This document shows positions 52,698-60,608 of a DNA stretch of 64,000 nucleotides, in pieces. The notes beneath the pieces were generated by a model, which searched no databases, was not told the origin of the DNA, and was given only the letters and a program-made list of their open reading frames with translations. A program made the position numbers and the translations under genes. The DNA comes from RH2-MAG17b sp050745265 (lineage in GTDB: Bacteria; Acidobacteriota; Terriglobia; UBA7540), in assembly GCA_050745265.1 (NCBI GenBank), contig JBOGKE010000106.1, positions 1 through 64,000 of the forward strand. The letters run 5' to 3'. Within the stretch, counting starts at the first letter, position 1; every line of letters begins with the position of its first letter.

Positions 52698-54437
52698 TCA
52701 TGCACCAGCTCCATCATCCTCTTGCTCGATCTCGCCGCTTCCTCTTCCCGCGATCATTCTTCCGCCTTGCTCAACCGTTTCCCCGCGAACCGCGACAACT
52801 CCTTCCTGGCTCTCTTCAGGCAGTGCAAAACGCTCTCGAATCGCCCGGCGTATGTTCTTTTCGCTCACGATGAGACCTTGCTGCGCGAGGGCGGTGAGGT
52901 CGGCAATCAGCTCGCCGGCGCTGCGCGCTTGAACGTTTGCCGGAATGAGCCGCGGGCACGGCGCCTCGCTGCCGAAATTCATGGCGACCAGCCGGCGAAT
53001 GGTCGAGTGCGTGAGATCGATGGCGATCTGGTCCGCCACGCTCTGCAGGCCCAGCATGAAAAAATCTGTCGCAGTGGCGCCCAGGGCGCGTGAACCGTGA
53101 GAACTCTGGCCGAGATCGATGAACGTGTTCAACGCCGCGCGTGAGATCATTTCGTTGTGATGTTGTATCGAGGGCATGATGTCCCGAAGATTGCCCTGAT
53201 AGCCGACCACGCGCAGGCCGGTGTGCGGCTCGCCGGGCGGCTCGACGAGCCCGGTCGCCTCGTGGGCTGCGAGTTGAGTTACAAAACCGTACGCGGCTGC
53301 TTTGTCTTCTGCCCCAAACCCCTCCGCGAGCCGGAAAACCGGGATACCCAGAGCGTTTCGCTCGTTGGCAATTGCGTCGATGCGGTACAACTTCGATTTC
53401 ACGTACCAGTGAGGGTACATTGCACGTTGCAGCGCAATCCCCCAAAAGTTCGCTCCCTCCTGCTGGTGCGTGAAACGGCAAAGCTTATCGGCCGGAAGCA
53501 GCGCGTTGAGGAACTCGTTGCCGCGATATCCGTATTGCTCGAGGGCGAGCAGCGTCTCTCCGTCCGCTTCCGTGTGCCAGCGATAGAAAGTGAGCGGCAA
53601 TCGCGACGGCAGACAGCGCACCCTGATCCTATCTCCGTCCACAGACCATACGTCTTCATGAACCGCGCACCCGAAATCGAGCATCAGCAGCGCGTTCGCA
53701 ATCACAGACTGCCAGCTTTGCGAAACCCAACCGCCGGTCGAAGACCGAAATTCGAGCGCTCCGAAGAGATTGTCCTTGACGAAGGTGGCGATTTGCTTGG
53801 CTTTTGCCGCCGTCGCTTTTCCCGCCCCGGTGCTCGCCCTTCTCCCGGTTCCCGTGTCTCCGTCCCCCGCTCCATCAGCCGGAACGATTTCCCATTTCGC
53901 CGACAGGACCGGCAATTTGCACGCTGCGAGCGTGGCCCGGACCTGCGCATCAGAGCGCCGCATCTTTTCGTAAGTCGAAATCGCATTTCGCCCCATCAGC
54001 TCGGCATTGTACTCGCCGAGATCCACGAGGAAACCGCTGGTAATGGGAGTGCCCGAAACGCCAAACGTGGATTCGAACTCGCCTCGCGCGGCGGATATTC
54101 CGGACCAGGCGTGTGCAGGCCCAGGCACGGGGCGCAGCGGAGCGACGGGGCCGGCCCCGATGCCGCTCCAATCTCCGCGAGTGGTCGGAAGAACCGTCGA
54201 TGCAGCCCCAACAGGCGCTGATACCAGGCCGCCTCCCGTGACAACGCCTCCCCCCACGCCCAGCTCAACTTCCGCCAGCGCGACGGCACGATCGACCTGC
54301 AATTTCACATCTCCGCTCTCGAGCCGCTTTGACCTGGCATCGTTCACCCGCGTCCCCGTCGGGTGACCGTTCTCCGGGTTGTGCGAGAATTTCTTCACCT
54401 GTTTCACCGGCTCATCGGTGCGATGTCTCAATGCCAT
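52698..54437 (-). CDS. Phage portal protein (DUF935, Mu gp29-like), 579 aa
   Basis: 579 aa. After a variable N-terminal segment rich in Gly and Val, the DUF935 core shows GRNAISTYEKMRRSDAQVRATLAACKLPVLSAKWEI, a long wing with VLPADKLCRFTHQQEGANFWGIALQRAMYPHW-like sequence (FTHQQEGANFWG), and the stem/crown helices EMISRAALNTFIDLGQSSHGSRALG. DUF935 proteins are the portals of Mu-like phages and are found with gp27/gp28 terminases, as here. The start overlaps the papain-like gene's stop by one base (TGATG), so translation is coupled. Confidence 0.9.
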   Translation of the reverse strand: MALRHRTDEPVKQVKKFSHNPENGHPTGTRVNDARSKRLESGDVKLQVDRAVALAEVELGVGGGVVTGGGLVSAPVGAASTVLPTTRGDWSGIGAGPVAPLRPVPGPAHAWSGISAARGEFESTFGVSGTPITSGFLVDLGEYNAELMGRNAISTYEKMRRSDAQVRATLAACKLPVLSAKWEIVPADGAGDGDTGTGRRASTGAGKATAAKAKQIATFVKDNLFGALEFRSSTGGWVSQSWQSVIANALLMLDFGCAVHEDVWSVDGDRIRVRCLPSRLPLTFYRWHTEADGETLLALEQYGYRGNEFLNALLPADKLCRFTHQQEGANFWGIALQRAMYPHWYVKSKLYRIDAIANERNALGIPVFRLAEGFGAEDKAAAYGFVTQLAAHEATGLVEPPGEPHTGLRVVGYQGNLRDIMPSIQHHNEMISRAALNTFIDLGQSSHGSRALGATATDFFMLGLQSVADQIAIDLTHSTIRRLVAMNFGSEAPCPRLIPANVQARSAGELIADLTALAQQGLIVSEKNIRRAIRERFALPEESQEGVVAVRGETVEQGGRMIAGRGSGEIEQEDDGAGA

Positions 54438-55243
54438 CACGCCTTCCACGGCTTGCCGAGGTGCCCCATCCACATATCGGGATCTGAGATTTCAGTTCGG
54501 TCGAGGTACTCGTAAGGCATCCAGAAACATCCTTGATTGCCCCACTCGGCGCCCCACGAGTTCTGCACATAGAAGCTCGCGCGGTTGTCGTCGTATCCTC
54601 GAATTACCACGGCGTGACCGCCGAGCGGCATTTCACCTGGCCGCGGCATGGGAACGACCCCGTCTCTTCCGATGCTCTCAAAAGACGGGTACACCACGAA
54701 GCCAAGAAGAACTGCGTAACCCGAGGCAAGGGACTGCCGGGCGGTGGCGGCGTCGGGAACGCGGTGGTATGCGCCGATCCGGTGGATCTGAGCGCTCGAA
54801 AGATCGCCCGCGCTGTCGTTCGCGGGAGCGGAGGCAAAATCGCCCGGCCGGTAGGGATCGTCGATCTCCGGGCAGACGCCCAGGTGCGCTAGGACGTAGC
54901 AAACATCGCGGATTGCAGCCCCGCTGTCTTGATTCACGTCCTTGTTCCAGGGCAGGTTCCGCTCCTGGTAATAAAGGAACAGCCGGCTCAGATCTTCGTC
55001 CGGCGGGGAATATCTGGGAAACCGCTGCGCCAGGAATCGCCGGTAGAGCACACCGGCGTTTGCCGTGCAGCTACCGAGTGCGCCCTGATCGTAGACGGGC
55101 AGGCTCAATCCGGCGAACACATCGATACTCGACGGGAGCGGCGCGTCAATGCCGAGGTGCGGCAGCCGGTTCACGCGATAATCGCGCTTGTCCGGCGCGT
55201 CCGGCCTGCGTCCAAGTCCTTTTCCCAATTTCGGCGTAGGCAT
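54437..55243 (-). CDS. Papain-family (C1) cysteine peptidase in phage operon
   Basis: 268 aa. The C1A-type triad is visible: Cys59 in VYDQGALGSCTANAGVLY, His210 in GGHAVVIRGYDDNRASF and Asn228 in VQNSWGAEWGNQGCFWMPYEYL. The N-terminal 45 residues (LGRRPDAPDKRDYRV) match the short leader of bacterial C1 peptidases. It has no signal peptide and GGAG precedes the ATG at 55243. It lies between terminase/lysis-type genes and the portal and is translationally coupled to the portal, an odd place for a peptidase. It could process particle proteins, aid lysis, or be cargo. Confidence 0.85.
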   Translation of the reverse strand: MPTPKLGKGLGRRPDAPDKRDYRVNRLPHLGIDAPLPSSIDVFAGLSLPVYDQGALGSCTANAGVLYRRFLAQRFPRYSPPDEDLSRLFLYYQERNLPWNKDVNQDSGAAIRDVCYVLAHLGVCPEIDDPYRPGDFASAPANDSAGDLSSAQIHRIGAYHRVPDAATARQSLASGYAVLLGFVVYPSFESIGRDGVVPMPRPGEMPLGGHAVVIRGYDDNRASFYVQNSWGAEWGNQGCFWMPYEYLDRTEISDPDMWMGHLGKPWKA

Positions 55244-55348
55244 CTGCTCTCCAGTGTCCGTTTGCGGCCCCTTCAAGGTTCGACGAAGCGTGGCTCGGAT
55301 CCGCCAGATCGTCTTATTCCCCGGTGCGCCGGGGACCGTCTCGGTGCT

Positions 55349-55921
55349 CTACTTCAATTTCGCGCCGGCGAACGCCGCATTCACTTGAGGGCTCGACGAC
55401 GCCTGGGAAACAATTGCGTCGTACTCCTTTTTGAGTTGCTTCGCGCTCAGCGGAACCGCGGAAGCTGCCCCGGACCGGCCCTGCGCATTGGAAACGAGCG
55501 GTAGGATCTGTTCAAAGGCGTTCGTCTCGCTGGCGATCAGAGTGGTAATTGCGGTGATCTTTTGAACCGTTGCCGGGTCCGTGATATGCAGGGCCGGCAG
55601 CAGGCCATTCAAGTGTGTTTGCACGTCGGCAAGCGCCGCATTGATCTTCTCCACCGTTGTGACGTTGGGCGAGGTCTGGTACTGATCCACCAGTTGACCG
55701 ACCAGATTCAGGTCCGCCGACACCTGGTTTGCCGTCGCGCTGATAGTATTCACGTCGGCCGTCGGGACGGTTTTTCCTTCGAGCAGAACAACCGCGGTGA
55801 CGAGGTTTGTAATCATCGGCAGTACTACAGGCAGAATTTGCTGCGCCATCTTAATCCACTGCGCTGTTCCACAGCCGGCGAGCGCCAGCACCAAAACCGG
55901 AATCACCAACAGCTTTTTCAT
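55349..55921 (-). CDS. Phage-operon lipoprotein, 190 aa
   Basis: 190 aa. MKKLLVIPVLVLALAGCGTAQ is a clear lipoprotein signal with the lipidated Cys at residue 17. The mature part is helical (QILPVVLPMITNLVTAVVLL; VEKINAALADVQTHLNGLLPAL) with a coiled-coil-like C terminus. AGGAG precedes the start. A lipoprotein beside a small holin-like membrane protein suggests part of a lysis cassette (outer-membrane spanin-like) or a superinfection/exclusion factor. The family is not identified. Confidence 0.65.
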   Translation of the reverse strand: MKKLLVIPVLVLALAGCGTAQWIKMAQQILPVVLPMITNLVTAVVLLEGKTVPTADVNTISATANQVSADLNLVGQLVDQYQTSPNVTTVEKINAALADVQTHLNGLLPALHITDPATVQKITAITTLIASETNAFEQILPLVSNAQGRSGAASAVPLSAKQLKKEYDAIVSQASSSPQVNAAFAGAKLK

Positions 55922-55985
55922 TTTTCTCCTCCGCAGATTGCGCGGATTACGCAGACCTCCTGTGGAATCTGCGTAACCGGCCGAT

Positions 55986-56189
55986 TTATTTGGGCACTGG
56001 CGACTGCTTCAGATACAGCGCCGCTCCTACGATTGCGCTCACGAGGGCGACGATTCCCAGATTCCGAAGGCCGCCGGTGACGCCCGGGCTGAAATGTCGG
56101 GGGTCGGCAACCAGCGCCGAGATTGAGTTCGCCGCGCTCGATACAATTGCCGCGAAGAGACCCTTCAACCAGACGCGCCAATCTCCCAT
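55986..56189 (-). CDS. Small holin-like membrane protein, 67 aa
   Basis: 67 aa with two likely membrane segments: residues about 8-26 (LKGLFAAIVSSAANSISALV) and about 44-60 (LGIVALVSAIVGAALYL), and a short tail ending PVPK. Size and topology fit a class II holin. GGGAG lies eight bases upstream of the ATG. It sits between lipoprotein and an amphipathic small protein in the lysis/accessory part of the operon. Confidence 0.65.
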   Translation of the reverse strand: MGDWRVWLKGLFAAIVSSAANSISALVADPRHFSPGVTGGLRNLGIVALVSAIVGAALYLKQSPVPK

Positions 56190-56259
56190 TGATTTGCTCC
56201 CAACCGGAACCTCAGCTCCCCGAAACGTGTTGGCGGCCCCTTAGCCGCCACCAAGGGTG

Positions 56260-56520
56260 CTACTGCGCCTTCTCGTCGGAGCTTGCCGGCTGGGCGTCAC
56301 GATCAAAACGCTTCTTGATCTCCTGCCCCGCTCCGTCAATGCCCTGCTTGGCTGCGCGACCTGCCTCCACGGCGCCCTTCTCGGCGCGTCGGGCCACGTC
56401 TGCAATCGCGTCGTCAGCGAGACGGCCAGCTTCCTCGGCGCCGTTCTCCAACTTCCCAAGCGCTTCGCGGCCGCCGTGGGTGATCTTGTTAAACGCCCTC
56501 TTCACGATGTTGTCTGTCAT
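56260..56520 (-). CDS. Small amphipathic-helix protein, 86 aa
   Basis: 86 aa, almost entirely charged helix: ITHGGREALGKLENGAEEAG, RLADDAIADVARRAEKGAVEAGR, AAKQGIDGAGQEIKKRFDRD. The 11-residue-like spacing of Ala and charged residues resembles LEA or apolipoprotein-type helices. GGAGAGGA precedes the start. It follows the terminase gene. Function unknown; a DNA- or membrane-coating role is possible. Confidence 0.65.
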   Translation of the reverse strand: MTDNIVKRAFNKITHGGREALGKLENGAEEAGRLADDAIADVARRAEKGAVEAGRAAKQGIDGAGQEIKKRFDRDAQPASSDEKAQ

Positions 56521-56553
56521 TCCTCTCCTCGATTCACGTGATTTGCCCGTTTC

Positions 56554-58059
56554 CTACAGTACGGCTGCAAAGAGTCCGGCCGTAGCCGGTCTTCCGACAA
56601 GCTGCCCCACTTCGGCCAAGCGGTAGCTGGCCGGGAGAGCAGCGATCCCCGCGATGTGGCGCTGGGCTGCCATCTCTGCCATGGCAAACGCCCACCAGTG
56701 ATCGGCATGCCCGAACTCCGCATCGTGTTCCGTGTCGAAGCGTGTCTGGCCGATTGCGTTCTGGGTCCTCTTCACGGCGCGAAACGACGCGCGGATGCCG
56801 TCGTGGTCGGGAATGCGCACTTTTCCTTCTTCCATTCGGCGCCGCGCGTAGACGGCGAGCGCCTCTTTGGTGGACTGCGTAAACTGGATACCCTCCACCA
56901 TTCCCGGATACTCCCTCTCCAACTGCTCCGCGATTGCGAGCCCCATTCCGGATTGATCCACGTTGAGCCGCCGGATGAAAGGCATGAGTGATCTCGCCTG
57001 CTTCACCTGGTCGGGCGTCGGCACGTTGCGCATCTCAATAACCCCGCGGGTCCAGGTCACATCGCCAACGAGCTCTGCCAGCCAGATCACCGACAGATCC
57101 CGGTTTCTCGCTACGTCCCAGCCGGCGTAGAGATTGCCGATTGCGCTTTGCGGGTCGCCGATTTTCCCGGATTGCAAATCATCAAGCGTCGAGCGAAAAT
57201 CAGCGGACGCCTCCGGGCTGACACCCTTCTGAAAAAGATCCGCCGTGATCCATTCGCTCGCCGTGGTCACGAACTCGCAACAAAACTCCTGACGCCACGT
57301 TTCCTCATCGACGCCAGCGCGCAGTTGTTCGAGGTCCACCTGCAACCCCTGCTCTACGGCGTCGTAAATGGACGTTTTATGAGGTGACCACTTGTTGTGC
57401 TTCGACGGCACGCCGTCCACCAGTCCCGCGCCTTTTGCGATTTCGAAATACTTGCCCTGCTGGCCGTTCGGCGTCGAAACGACTTCCAGTCCGTAGCCGC
57501 GCGTTGTGATCGGGTACAGCGCGGTATAAATCTTGTCCGCGTCGGTATGAAAGGCAAATTCATCCAGGGTCACGTGACCGGTGTAGCCGCGTGCCGTATC
57601 GGGGTTCGCAGGCAGCCCGTAGATAACCGATCCGTTAGGAAAGCGCACCTCGAGCTGTTTGATCAGCGTCCCTTCGAAGAACTGGGATTCGCTCATCTTC
57701 GTCAGCAGACCGCAGGACCGGATGTGCTCCTGCACCTTTTCCATCAGCATCCGCGACTGGCGCTCTCCCTTGGAGAGAAGGATCCAGGTGGTGCGGCGCG
57801 CGAGGCATTGAAGCACGGCCCGCAGCGTGGATGAGAACGAGTAGCCCGTCTGCCGCCCCTTCACCACGATCTTCAGGGGCGAGTTGTCCCCGACCCAGCG
57901 GAGCTGATAGGGCAGAAGGCGCAACTGCAACTGAGGCAGCAACGGAGCGTTCACTTCAATACGTCCCTTGGCAGCCCGTTTCCCCGCCCTCGGCTTGCCC
58001 CTCTTCTCCGCCCGCGGAGGCGCCCCTACCAAATCGCGCTGAGTGTCACGCTTTTCCAT
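56554..58059 (-). CDS. Phage terminase large subunit (Mu gp28-like), 501 aa
   Basis: 501 aa. ATPase: a Walker A-like KGRQTGYSFSSTLRAV (about residues 67-75) and Walker B HVTLDEFAF (Asp166/Glu167 region). Nuclease: acidic residues in LYAGWDVARNRDLSVIWLAEL (about 315), LNVDQSGMGLAIAEQL (about 368) and HDAEFGHADHWWAFAMA near the C terminus. This is the Mu gp28/terminase_6 class that pumps DNA into the prohead and cuts it. The ATG at 58059 has AGGGG upstream and overlaps the small-subunit gene by 14 bp. The nuclease triad looks intact, so packaging could still work. Confidence 0.92.
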   Translation of the reverse strand: MEKRDTQRDLVGAPPRAEKRGKPRAGKRAAKGRIEVNAPLLPQLQLRLLPYQLRWVGDNSPLKIVVKGRQTGYSFSSTLRAVLQCLARRTTWILLSKGERQSRMLMEKVQEHIRSCGLLTKMSESQFFEGTLIKQLEVRFPNGSVIYGLPANPDTARGYTGHVTLDEFAFHTDADKIYTALYPITTRGYGLEVVSTPNGQQGKYFEIAKGAGLVDGVPSKHNKWSPHKTSIYDAVEQGLQVDLEQLRAGVDEETWRQEFCCEFVTTASEWITADLFQKGVSPEASADFRSTLDDLQSGKIGDPQSAIGNLYAGWDVARNRDLSVIWLAELVGDVTWTRGVIEMRNVPTPDQVKQARSLMPFIRRLNVDQSGMGLAIAEQLEREYPGMVEGIQFTQSTKEALAVYARRRMEEGKVRIPDHDGIRASFRAVKRTQNAIGQTRFDTEHDAEFGHADHWWAFAMAEMAAQRHIAGIAALPASYRLAEVGQLVGRPATAGLFAAVL

Positions 58060-58750
58060 CTGCGCCCCTGTTGATCTGGATTTCGGGCGCGGTAACGATC
58101 CCGTAGACTTCGTTGATCTGCTGAATGATTTCAGCCGGGAGCGCCTTGTCATCACCGTGCCTGTCGATGAGCTGCTTCAATCGATCCAACTGGACCTTCG
58201 CCATCTGCACCTTGACTTGAATCGCGCGCACCCGCTGCCGCGATTCGGTGGCAGAGATGCCAAGCTTTTTGTCCTGGCGCTGGGCATCGGCGGTTTTGAG
58301 ACGAGCTTCCCTTTCGTCCTTGAGTAAGCGCATTGCCTGGGTCGCAGCGGAGCGCCGCTCCGCGCTGCTCAATCCGCTTAATCCCATCATCAGGACGGAA
58401 AAGGCCAGGTCGGATTGGGGAGAGTCGGGCTTGCTGCCGAGGACTCTTTTGAGCTCTCTAGCCGCTGCCAACTGACCAGCGAACCGTTCCCCCTGCAACT
58501 TCACGTCCTTGCGAAAAAACCGCTCTATCGTCGTTGGCTCGATTGCGGCTTGGCCAGAGGCGCTAACGAGAGCCGCAATCTCCTCGAATGATCCGCCGTC
58601 GCGGAGTTCCTTTTCGACGATCTCCTTCAGGCCGCCTGGAAGTTTCGCAACATCAACGTAGACCTTCGGCTCGTCGGCGGACTCGGCGGTCTTCGGGGTG
58701 GCCGGGGCGTCGGGAGTGCATTGCACGTTCTTGCTTTTCTTCGACGCCAT
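58046..58750 (-). CDS. Small terminase (DUF3486, Mu gp27-like), 234 aa
   Basis: 234 aa. The core VDVAKLPGGLKEIVEKELRDGGSFEEIAALVSASG and EPTTIERFFRKDV matches the DUF3486 small-terminase pattern of Mu gp27, followed by long helices (QVKVQMAKVQLDRLKQLIDRHG). Its ATG overlaps the preceding stop by one base (TAATG, 58750). It recognises DNA for packaging together with the large subunit; the target site is not known. Confidence 0.85.
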   Translation of the reverse strand: MASKKSKNVQCTPDAPATPKTAESADEPKVYVDVAKLPGGLKEIVEKELRDGGSFEEIAALVSASGQAAIEPTTIERFFRKDVKLQGERFAGQLAAARELKRVLGSKPDSPQSDLAFSVLMMGLSGLSSAERRSAATQAMRLLKDEREARLKTADAQRQDKKLGISATESRQRVRAIQVKVQMAKVQLDRLKQLIDRHGDDKALPAEIIQQINEVYGIVTAPEIQINRGADGKA

Positions 58751-59064
58751 TACTTTTGCGGCTCCAGATAAATTCCATCGTCGGCGGGAAGCCGGCCATC
58801 CCAATAGTCGATTCCCTTGGCGGTGATCTTGATCAGCGAGATGTTCCGGTGCATTCGCGGCCCCCGCGCCCCTTCGACAGACACCAAACCCTTTTCAGCC
58901 AGGTAAGCGACGTGGAAACTGAGGTCCTCCGTGGACACCGGGAAGCCTACAAAGTCGAGCTCTCCCTGAAGCAGCGGTATGGTTGCGGACTGGGGATAGA
59001 TTAAGCCAAGGTAATAGAGGATCTTTCCCCGAATGATTTCCTTGTGACGAAGCGACGTAGTCAT
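58750..59064 (-). CDS. Phage winged-helix protein (Mu gp26/VpaChn25_0724-like), 104 aa
   Basis: 104 aa. HKEIIRGKILYYLGLIYPQ, LLQGELDFVGFPVSTEDLSFHVAYLAEKGLVSVEG and LIKITAKGIDYWDGRL give a winged-helix pattern as in the small DNA-binding protein that accompanies gp27/gp28-type terminases in Mu-like phages. Overlaps its neighbours on both sides (ATGA at 59061-59064 and TAATG at 58750), so expression is translationally coupled along this part of the operon. Confidence 0.75.
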   Translation of the reverse strand: MTTSLRHKEIIRGKILYYLGLIYPQSATIPLLQGELDFVGFPVSTEDLSFHVAYLAEKGLVSVEGARGPRMHRNISLIKITAKGIDYWDGRLPADDGIYLEPQK

Positions 59065-59420
59065 CTCACAACCCTCGAAGCAGTAAGTTGGGTCGCGTCC
59101 TGACCCGTTCGGGCGGCGGTGGTCTCAATTCGAGAACCCCACGCGCCCCTCGTCGGCCTTCTGACCACGGCTTGAGTCTCTGAGAAGTCGCGCAGCGCAA
59201 GACGCGGGCGCCCCGCGAATAGGGAGGCTGGTCGATTGTAGTCGGAGCCGGCAGTATCGCCCCTGACCGCTGCAGCGAACCGGGATGCTGCCGGTCCGAC
59301 CTTTGCGTCCCTTCCCTCAAAGGACGACGCAAGATGAAAATCCCATGGGCTCCCAGAAGAGCCATTCGTCACCCGCTCTTGAACGCTCGCTCTTCTCCGC
59401 ATCGTCGGTCCCTTTTTCAA
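59061..59420 (-). CDS. Phage-operon hypothetical protein, 119 aa
   Basis: 119 aa of unknown function, basic and serine/threonine/alanine-rich (GSSGSPWDFHLASSFEG; RPRLALRDFSETQAV). It is bracketed by four-base stop/start overlaps on both sides (59417-59420 and 59061-59064), and AGGAAGG lies before its TTG start; an ATG at 59402 with AAGGG upstream is an alternative. The overlaps argue that it is translated, but the sequence itself is low-information. Confidence 0.5.
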   Translation of the reverse strand: MKKGPTMRRRASVQERVTNGSSGSPWDFHLASSFEGRDAKVGPAASRFAAAVRGDTAGSDYNRPASLFAGRPRLALRDFSETQAVVRRPTRGAWGSRIETTAARTGQDATQLTASRVVR

Positions 59421-60199
59421 AGTTGCCTTCCTCGGGCGTTCGCGGGGACCGTCCGCTTATCGCCCGCCGGCAGGAGTAATAACTTGTAGAGCTCCAGTCT
59501 CCGCATTCCCTTCAGGACGTATTCCGGGTCAAACGTTTTCCCGTCCGGCCTGCCAGTGTTCCAGCAGCGGAAGAGCGGCGCAAAATCGCGACGGGGGAGC
59601 AGGTGAAATCCCTTCGCAAAATCGTTCAGAATCTCTACCGCGAGCCGGAAATGCAGGTGCGCGTCGAGCAGGATCTCGATGGTCGCCGCTTTTCTGATCA
59701 CGTGGTAGCCCATGATCTGCGTGAAGCCCCACGAAGTAGCGAATCTCCTCAGCGTGTGATCCTGCGCATCGCTGAGGGCGCGCGGGGCTTCCTGCACCGT
59801 CTCGGGTATCGCGAGAGGCTGTCGAAGCTGCGGCCCGAAGGCCGCCACATTGCTGTTAAGGGCAGCGGAGATTTCGGGCCAGGTGAGGGATCCATAGCAC
59901 GCTGACTGGCCAATTGCGACGGCTTTGAGGCGCCCGTACACGGCGGGCTCAAAGCAGCTCGCATCTCGCCGACCGCCTGACTCGTTGGCGGTCAGAGCCC
60001 CGAGAAATTCCTCGGGCACGGCCGATCCCATAACTGCTTCGGCGATCAGAAGATGGCACGTTTCAAAGACCCGGTGGACCACGATCTGGTCGGCTTCGAA
60101 CAGACCCCGTCTGGCGCCGGTCGACGTCTGATTTTGAGCCAAACTGCGCTCCCCTACTTCAATGCCTCTATCGTTGAACTCCGCACCGCTGTTGCTCAC
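59417..60199 (-). CDS. Phage muramidase (DUF3380 N-acetylmuramidase-like), 260 aa
   Basis: First gene of the phage operon. The lytic domain includes EFLGALTANESGGRRDASCFEPAVYGRL with the catalytic-type Glu in NESGG, then FATSWGFTQIMGYHVIRKA and a C-terminal helical part (FRCWNTGRPDGKTFDPEYVLKGMRRLEL), as in DUF3380 lysozymes, which cut the glycan strand of peptidoglycan. A GTG start at 60199 has AAGG seven bases upstream; the first 55 residues are an unassigned N-terminal part. There is no signal peptide, so it would need the holin. Confidence 0.7.
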   Translation of the reverse strand: MSNSGAEFNDRGIEVGERSLAQNQTSTGARRGLFEADQIVVHRVFETCHLLIAEAVMGSAVPEEFLGALTANESGGRRDASCFEPAVYGRLKAVAIGQSACYGSLTWPEISAALNSNVAAFGPQLRQPLAIPETVQEAPRALSDAQDHTLRRFATSWGFTQIMGYHVIRKAATIEILLDAHLHFRLAVEILNDFAKGFHLLPRRDFAPLFRCWNTGRPDGKTFDPEYVLKGMRRLELYKLLLLPAGDKRTVPANARGRQL

Positions 60200-60608
60200 T
60201 CACCAACCTTAACAGCGTGCTCTGAGACTATGGGGACAGCCGAGATAAATGAGACAGTTTCTTTCAATTCGGCAGCACGATGCCAAAATGGGGGTCCAAA
60301 ACACGATCATTCTCGGCCTTCAGCTCTCTGCCTAAAGCCGGCACGCAAGCTATTGGCAAAGCAGAGGTTAGGTGAGATTCCTTGTCGTCGGAGGCTCCTC
60401 GGCATGACCGGCCCCGACGGTTGCCCGCCAACCGGCCAGGATTATTGTGCTTGAAAAGTGCCTCGCCTGTGCCTGCAGGCGCTCAATATGGCGGGCGCTT
60501 GTCGAGAACGATCACCCATCTTGCGCGAGTGAGCGCCCAAGCGTAAGCTTCACTGAAGGCAACTACGTGTCCGGTCGAGGGCTCGACAAATTCGGTGGCG
60601 GGAGGGCA
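60200..60608. other. Intergenic region at right flank of phage block
   Basis: No gene, att-like repeat or tRNA found. It separates the divergent phage operon and VWA-like gene and must hold their promoters, though no clear -35/-10 pair is seen. Confidence 0.4.

Noticed and set aside
53157..54221. 354-residue plus-strand open frame opposite the portal
   Set aside because: Antisense shadow of the DUF935 core; the real frame matches a known family on the minus strand.
3130..60199. Idea that the integrase at 3130 serves the phage block at 38.8-60.2 kb
   Set aside because: They are 35 kb apart with housekeeping genes and ssrA between them, and the integrase adjoins its own tRNA target.
38777..60199. 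Interpretation as a contractile tailocin
   Set aside because: Capsid, portal and terminase genes are present and no sheath, baseplate wedge or spike gene was recognised.
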